A DNA stretch of 64,000 nucleotides from a virus: positions 233,711 through 297,710 of IMG/VR virus record IMGVR_UViG_3300035698_029839; one strand, given 5' to 3'. The position numbers and the translations under genes are program-made. The notes under the pieces are model-generated. The model did not search any database and was not told the origin of the DNA. It saw nothing but the letters and a program-made list of their open reading frames with translations. Positions 60,432-64,000 of the stretch are shown here, piece after piece; positions within the stretch are counted from its first letter, which is position 1; every line of letters starts with the position of its first letter.

Positions 60432-60977
60432 ATGGAAGAATACGCTTCAGAACAAGAACAAATAGATTATGAAAGGATTAAGGATGGTGACTATTTATTT
60501 TCTTTAGGTATAGATATTACTCCTCTTTTAGAAGAACTGCTTAAACAAGATACAGAAGGTTTAACTATAAGTCCATTAAAAGAAGGAGAAGAAATAGAAT
60601 ATGAAGGTAAATTAGAAGATTTGAGAGTTATGTGTAAAAATGAAGAAATGTCTTTATGTGCTATAAAATATGTTATTCCTCTTGATAACGAAAAAAGAGA
60701 GAATTATCATGTTTTGAGTCATTATATAGTAGTTTTAGTAAAAGAAATTGACATAGAAGATGAAAGTAGTTTAATGCATAAAATAAAATTTCAAGAACAA
60801 GTTCTTATTACTCTTAGGAAAATTACAGATTATTTTGAGATGGGAAGACCTCCATTATGTTTTTATTTATATTTCCCAGAAAATATAATTATTGATAATG
60901 ATGGTAATAAATTATGTAAGATTGAAGCACAAACGGAATGGGAGCATCACGAAGAATTTGGAGAACATAAAGATTAA
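60432..60977 (+). CDS. Acidic protein, 181 aa
   Basis: Glu-rich, mixed alpha/beta; not recognised. Ends GEHKD with a TAA, but a free copy of the tail follows immediately (see 60978). Confidence 0.8.
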   Translation: MEEYASEQEQIDYERIKDGDYLFSLGIDITPLLEELLKQDTEGLTISPLKEGEEIEYEGKLEDLRVMCKNEEMSLCAIKYVIPLDNEKRENYHVLSHYIVVLVKEIDIEDESSLMHKIKFQEQVLITLRKITDYFEMGRPPLCFYLYFPENIIIDNDGNKLCKIEAQTEWEHHEEFGEHKD

Positions 60978-61001
60978 ATGTTAGAGATATTAGATTTATG
61001 A
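60978..61001 (+). other. Stand-alone MLEILDL reading frame
   Basis: ATG-TTA-GAG-ATA-TTA-GAT-TTA-TGA directly after the stop of the 60432 gene. It encodes only the tail peptide. Either that gene lost its tail by an upstream stop, or this is an empty tag unit. Confidence 0.5.
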
Positions 61002-61006
61002 ATAGA

Positions 61007-62137
61007 TTATCTATATTCTATTTTACAAGCAGCAGAAATTCTTAATATATCCAAACCAGACAAATCATCATTAACTGAAAATCTTAATATATCATTATCT
61101 TCTGGTTTTAGAATTATAGGTTCTAGTATTGTGTTTCTTACTGACAACCATGTATTTGTTTTTCCTGCGCTTCCATGTGCAACTATTTCTGCTCCTGATA
61201 ATTGCAAGATGTCAGATAATTGTTGAGCAATTGCAGCAAAAGCAACTTCCCCATTTATTATTCTCTGGTATACTATTCCAGAGGCTGCTGATACCCCTAG
61301 AAAAGAATCGTATGGGATATAGGGCATTGTAGGAGAAGTTATGTTATCAACTCCTCCGTCTATTGTGCTGTCAAAGGTATTATTTGCCAAAAAATAAGAA
61401 AGTTCATGAACATGTACCCATGTTCCTAATTTAGGGGTAATATCAAAATTCCCAGATCCAGGGATGTTAGAAATTCCTTCAAACTGTATATCGTCCATAT
61501 AAAATTTAGGTAATTTGCCTTCTTCGTCAATAATTTCTACTCGTAAAGCATTTAAGGTTTCTCCTGTTAGTGCCATATCTTCTAATGGAATAGTTATTCG
61601 TTGCCAAACTTTGAAGATATTCCAACTAAAATAATCTTCTAAACCAACACTATTTCCTACCATTGTTCCTGCTCCTACGTCCCATCCATAAACTTCAATA
61701 CTATCTCCTGCTTTCCAGTCTTTATCTACATATATCCATATTATTAAAAATTGATAATTTGTTAAAATTAGATCAGAACCTTTAGCTATTTGCAAAGTAT
61801 CATTAAGGTCTCCATTATCATATTTTATACTTTGAGTTCCTCCTCCTGTATGATTTTGATCTGTGCTATCAATATCCCATTTTCTTCCACTAATTATAGA
61901 AGCGGTCCAATAAGAATTGTCTGTTCCATCATTAATATTTTCTGTATAATCAACAGTTCTTCCTATATTCATATCAATACCATATTCAGAACTGGTAAAG
62001 TATCGAATACTATTTTCATATTTTTTGAGTGGATGGGTTGCTACTACTAAACCATTATTGCTATCTTTATCATCATGAGTGATGACATGAGCATTTTTGT
62101 GATTTTTAGGATCTGTTATATAACTATCTATTCCCAT
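61007..62137 (-). CDS. Virion-type protein with carbohydrate-binding-like domain
   Basis: 376 residues. N-terminal part with TASIISGRKWDIDSTDQNHTGGGTQSIKYDNGDLNDTLQIAKGSDLILTNY-type beta sandwich (quoted in outline; about 75-215), typical of CBM-like jelly rolls in phage tail or baseplate proteins, then a Thr/Gly-rich C-terminal region. Probably host-surface binding; exact part unknown. Converges with the + strand train. Confidence 0.7.
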   Translation of the reverse strand: MGIDSYITDPKNHKNAHVITHDDKDSNNGLVVATHPLKKYENSIRYFTSSEYGIDMNIGRTVDYTENINDGTDNSYWTASIISGRKWDIDSTDQNHTGGGTQSIKYDNGDLNDTLQIAKGSDLILTNYQFLIIWIYVDKDWKAGDSIEVYGWDVGAGTMVGNSVGLEDYFSWNIFKVWQRITIPLEDMALTGETLNALRVEIIDEEGKLPKFYMDDIQFEGISNIPGSGNFDITPKLGTWVHVHELSYFLANNTFDSTIDGGVDNITSPTMPYIPYDSFLGVSAASGIVYQRIINGEVAFAAIAQQLSDILQLSGAEIVAHGSAGKTNTWLSVRNTILEPIILKPEDNDILRFSVNDDLSGLDILRISAACKIEYR

Positions 62138-62139
62138 AA

Positions 62140-62727
62140 TTATCCTATTGAAGATGCGCTATGATAATTAAATATTAATGTTATATCTACTTCTGTTCCT
62201 GTTTGGGAGGTATATATAGTAATTATATTATTTTTTGGGACAATAATATCCTGATCAAAGTTAAAAGAATTTATATCATCAGAAGATCCGACATAAATTC
62301 TTTCAAGTTCAGTTCCTCCTGAAAGTCCTGTTATATTGTCTCCAGTTAAAAAAGTTCCTGTTGCAGTTTTACCACTTCCTAAATTTAAATTAGATGGAGT
62401 GGCTGCTATCCCTCCAATTGGAGTTCCTGTATCTTTTCCTTCTATTTTTATTATTTCTGATTGTCCAGTTCCTGCTAATCTATAATGTATTCCTTCAAGA
62501 ATCATGTCGGTATTATCAGTATTTTTTATATAACAAATACAAACATCTCCAGTATCAGCCGAAGGATCAGCATATGTGGGAGTTTGTTGAAGAATTAGAT
62601 TAAAAGCTAGTCCTTCTTCATGATTAACATGATGTTCTGTTGATGAAGTAATAGCTATTGTTTTTAACCTATTTTCAGTATTAACTCCAGCCGAAAATCC
62701 TGTCCCTTGGCCATCTTCAATTAGCAT
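62140..62727 (-). CDS. Virion-type protein, paralogue 1
   Basis: 195 residues. LIEDGQGTGFSAGVNTENRL at the start, then a beta-rich body with a C-terminal TLIFNYHS. Same N-terminal module as 62759 and 63380. Structural role inferred from composition and location. Confidence 0.75.
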   Translation of the reverse strand: MLIEDGQGTGFSAGVNTENRLKTIAITSSTEHHVNHEEGLAFNLILQQTPTYADPSADTGDVCICYIKNTDNTDMILEGIHYRLAGTGQSEIIKIEGKDTGTPIGGIAATPSNLNLGSGKTATGTFLTGDNITGLSGGTELERIYVGSSDDINSFNFDQDIIVPKNNIITIYTSQTGTEVDITLIFNYHSASSIG

Positions 62728-62758
62728 TGTATTTTCTCCTTATTTTCTTTATATTTAA

Positions 62759-63328
62759 TTACTCTTCGAACCAGTCTATTGTTACTCTTGTTTTTGTCCC
62801 AGCGGATTCAGCCGATCCTTTAATCCCTATTGATTGATTTCTTCCTAAAATTATAGCATCATTAAAATTAACAGTAAAAGAATTAGATCCGCTTATTCTA
62901 ATAGTATATATACTATCTCCTCCAGAGATTATAAGAGGAGTTGTAACGTCATTATGTATACAAGTTGTTTCTGATGTTAAGGCAGATGTTGCATTCATAT
63001 TAGAAGGTATTTTTTCTTCTCCACCTGATAAGGTTGTTGGTTTTAACCATACTCCGAATTTTGTTAATCCAGTTAATGGCTCTTCTGTAGAAAAAGTCAT
63101 TCCATGTACATATAATTTATCATCTCCCGTATATGTTATATATCCCACTCCTTCTGTTGCTCCTCCTAAAAGTTGTGTTGCTGGTAAGTTTATAACAAAA
63201 GCTTTTTGCTCATCTTTTGAAACATAATAAATACGAGCATTAGATCTAGCACTAGTATCTAATCTATTAGTGTCAGTTACACCAGCTTTTTTCCCTGACC
63301 CCTTGCCATCTTCTATAACTGAAATAAT
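62759..63328 (-). CDS. Virion-type protein, paralogue 2, with ATT start or damaged start
   Basis: Open frame of 189 codons reading IISVIEDGKGSGKKAGVTDTNRL, which aligns residue for residue with MGIIIEDGKGSGKKAQ of the next paralogue, but the first codon is ATT. AAGGCAAGG lies 6-7 nt before it. An out-of-frame ATG with GGAG at 63366 encodes only MGYILKYKERQGVLFQL. A GTG at 63148 is possible but would remove the conserved module. Either ATT initiation, a frameshift, or a pseudogene. Confidence 0.6.
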   Translation of the reverse strand: MISVIEDGKGSGKKAGVTDTNRLDTSARSNARIYYVSKDEQKAFVINLPATQLLGGATEGVGYITYTGDDKLYVHGMTFSTEEPLTGLTKFGVWLKPTTLSGGEEKIPSNMNATSALTSETTCIHNDVTTPLIISGGDSIYTIRISGSNSFTVNFNDAIILGRNQSIGIKGSAESAGTKTRVTIDWFEE

Positions 63329-63379
63329 ACACCTTGCCTTTCTTTATACTTGAGAATGTATCCCATTTATTTTCTCCTA

Positions 63380-63967
63380 TTATTCACTTGCATATCCTAA
63401 TATATTAATAGATCCTTCTCCTGTTTCTTCTCCTTTTAAGTTTACCGATAATGTATCGTTTGTACCTAAAATAATACTGCCATCGGTATGATAATAAGCA
63501 GGAGCTTTACTATAGCACCAATAAAAAGCAGTGGTTCCTGGAGTATGTCCTATCATTCCATCACCAGCAGAATCGTCCCAATATAAAACAGTTAGATCTA
63601 TTGTATTTACTGAGGTTCTGTTTAAATTTCCTGCTCCTCCTATTATTATATTGGTATCTGGAACTGTATCTCCGAAAATTAATTCCCCAAAACAACATGT
63701 ATTATGACTGGCAGTTCCTCCGTTCCAGTTAAACCAAAGATCTGTAATAAAAAATTTTGAAGAAGAAGATGTATTTTTAATAAATAACATTCTTCCACCT
63801 GTTGTTGTTACTGTTAGCATAGGCGTAGAAATACCAAAAGCACTATCAAATTCATGACTTTTATGAGATAAGGTGCTTTCAGTAACCGCCTTTGTTAGTA
63901 AAAGATTATTTGCATCAATTTGAGCTTTCTTACCTGATCCCTTACCATCTTCTATTATAATTCCCAT
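63380..63967 (-). CDS. Virion-type protein, paralogue 3
   Basis: 195 residues. MGIIIEDGKGSGKKAQIDANNLL, TESTLSHKSHEFDSAF, a beta-rich body, and ILGTNDTLSVNLKGEETGEGSINILGY at the end, parallel to the other two paralogues. Virion role inferred. Confidence 0.78.
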   Translation of the reverse strand: MGIIIEDGKGSGKKAQIDANNLLLTKAVTESTLSHKSHEFDSAFGISTPMLTVTTTGGRMLFIKNTSSSSKFFITDLWFNWNGGTASHNTCCFGELIFGDTVPDTNIIIGGAGNLNRTSVNTIDLTVLYWDDSAGDGMIGHTPGTTAFYWCYSKAPAYYHTDGSIILGTNDTLSVNLKGEETGEGSINILGYASE

Positions 63968-64000
63968 ATTCTATTCCCTATTTAATCTTTATCTCTATAT

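Noticed and set aside
1-64000. Integrase, insertion sequences, or attachment sites
   Set aside because: No recombinase or transposase motifs and no terminal inverted repeats were seen; the mobile genes present are HNH and Vsr-like nucleases.

Overview
The window looks like an accessory region of a large, AT-rich (roughly 30 % GC by eye) tailed-phage genome. I see about 135 mostly short, tightly packed and overlapping genes, nearly all on the + strand, a very large tRNA cluster, several free-standing HNH endonucleases, and a block of virion-type genes on the - strand at the right end. No replication, packaging or capsid core genes are present. The host cannot be named from this sequence; a phage CsrA and a prepilin-like signal fit a bacterium that has those systems, but that is inference.

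Layout. 1-8.1 kb: small, mostly unknown genes, including an expanded and decaying 'MCL' paralogue family and many single-helix membrane proteins. 8.1-8.7 kb: a noncoding hub with convergent and divergent copies of a CCAGACAA promoter-like box. 8.7-11.3 kb: four genes ending in a RadA-like ATPase. 11.3-12.1 kb: two structured RNAs, one with mutually exclusive terminator and antiterminator stems. 12.3-24.1 kb: an RNA island with 34 canonical tRNA genes whose anticodons cover all 20 amino acids, at least six RNAs with the closing-stem signature of Ro60-binding Y RNAs, a cluster of non-canonical tRNA-like RNAs (several with encoded CCA, unlike the canonical genes), other structured RNAs, seven endonuclease or small genes, and csrA. 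24.1-28 kb: a GHKL ATPase joined to an HExxH metalloprotease-like part, and an SPFH/band-7 membrane protein. 28-51 kb: about 60 small genes, most preceded by their own copy of a repeated element (TTCCAGACAA, T-run, TAGRTT). This stretch holds a complete WGR-regulatory-catalytic PARP, a macrodomain protein, a radical SAM enzyme and a methyltransferase-like protein. 51-61 kb: an overlapping gene train in which 15 otherwise unrelated proteins end in the same C-terminal peptide (consensus R-x-x-I-L-D-L), and which includes a CoaD-CoaE fusion. 61-64 kb, - strand: four virion-type proteins, three of them paralogues.

How it may work together (inference): two promoter classes appear to divide expression. 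One resembles sigma-70 (TTGAMA, 16-17 nt, TATAAT) with an AGTGAAAG motif in the spacer and sits before RNA genes and gene blocks. The other is the CCAGACAA element before single genes. The tRNA and Y-RNA island, CsrA, the PARP and macrodomain pair and CoA synthesis together suggest broad takeover of host translation, RNA turnover, NAD-dependent signalling and cofactor supply. The strongest candidates for undescribed biology are the phage Y-RNA family with its tRNA mimics, the CCA-encoding non-canonical tRNA-like RNAs, and the shared ILDL C-terminal tag.

All RNA folds were done by eye and all family assignments come from recognisable motifs; no search was run.
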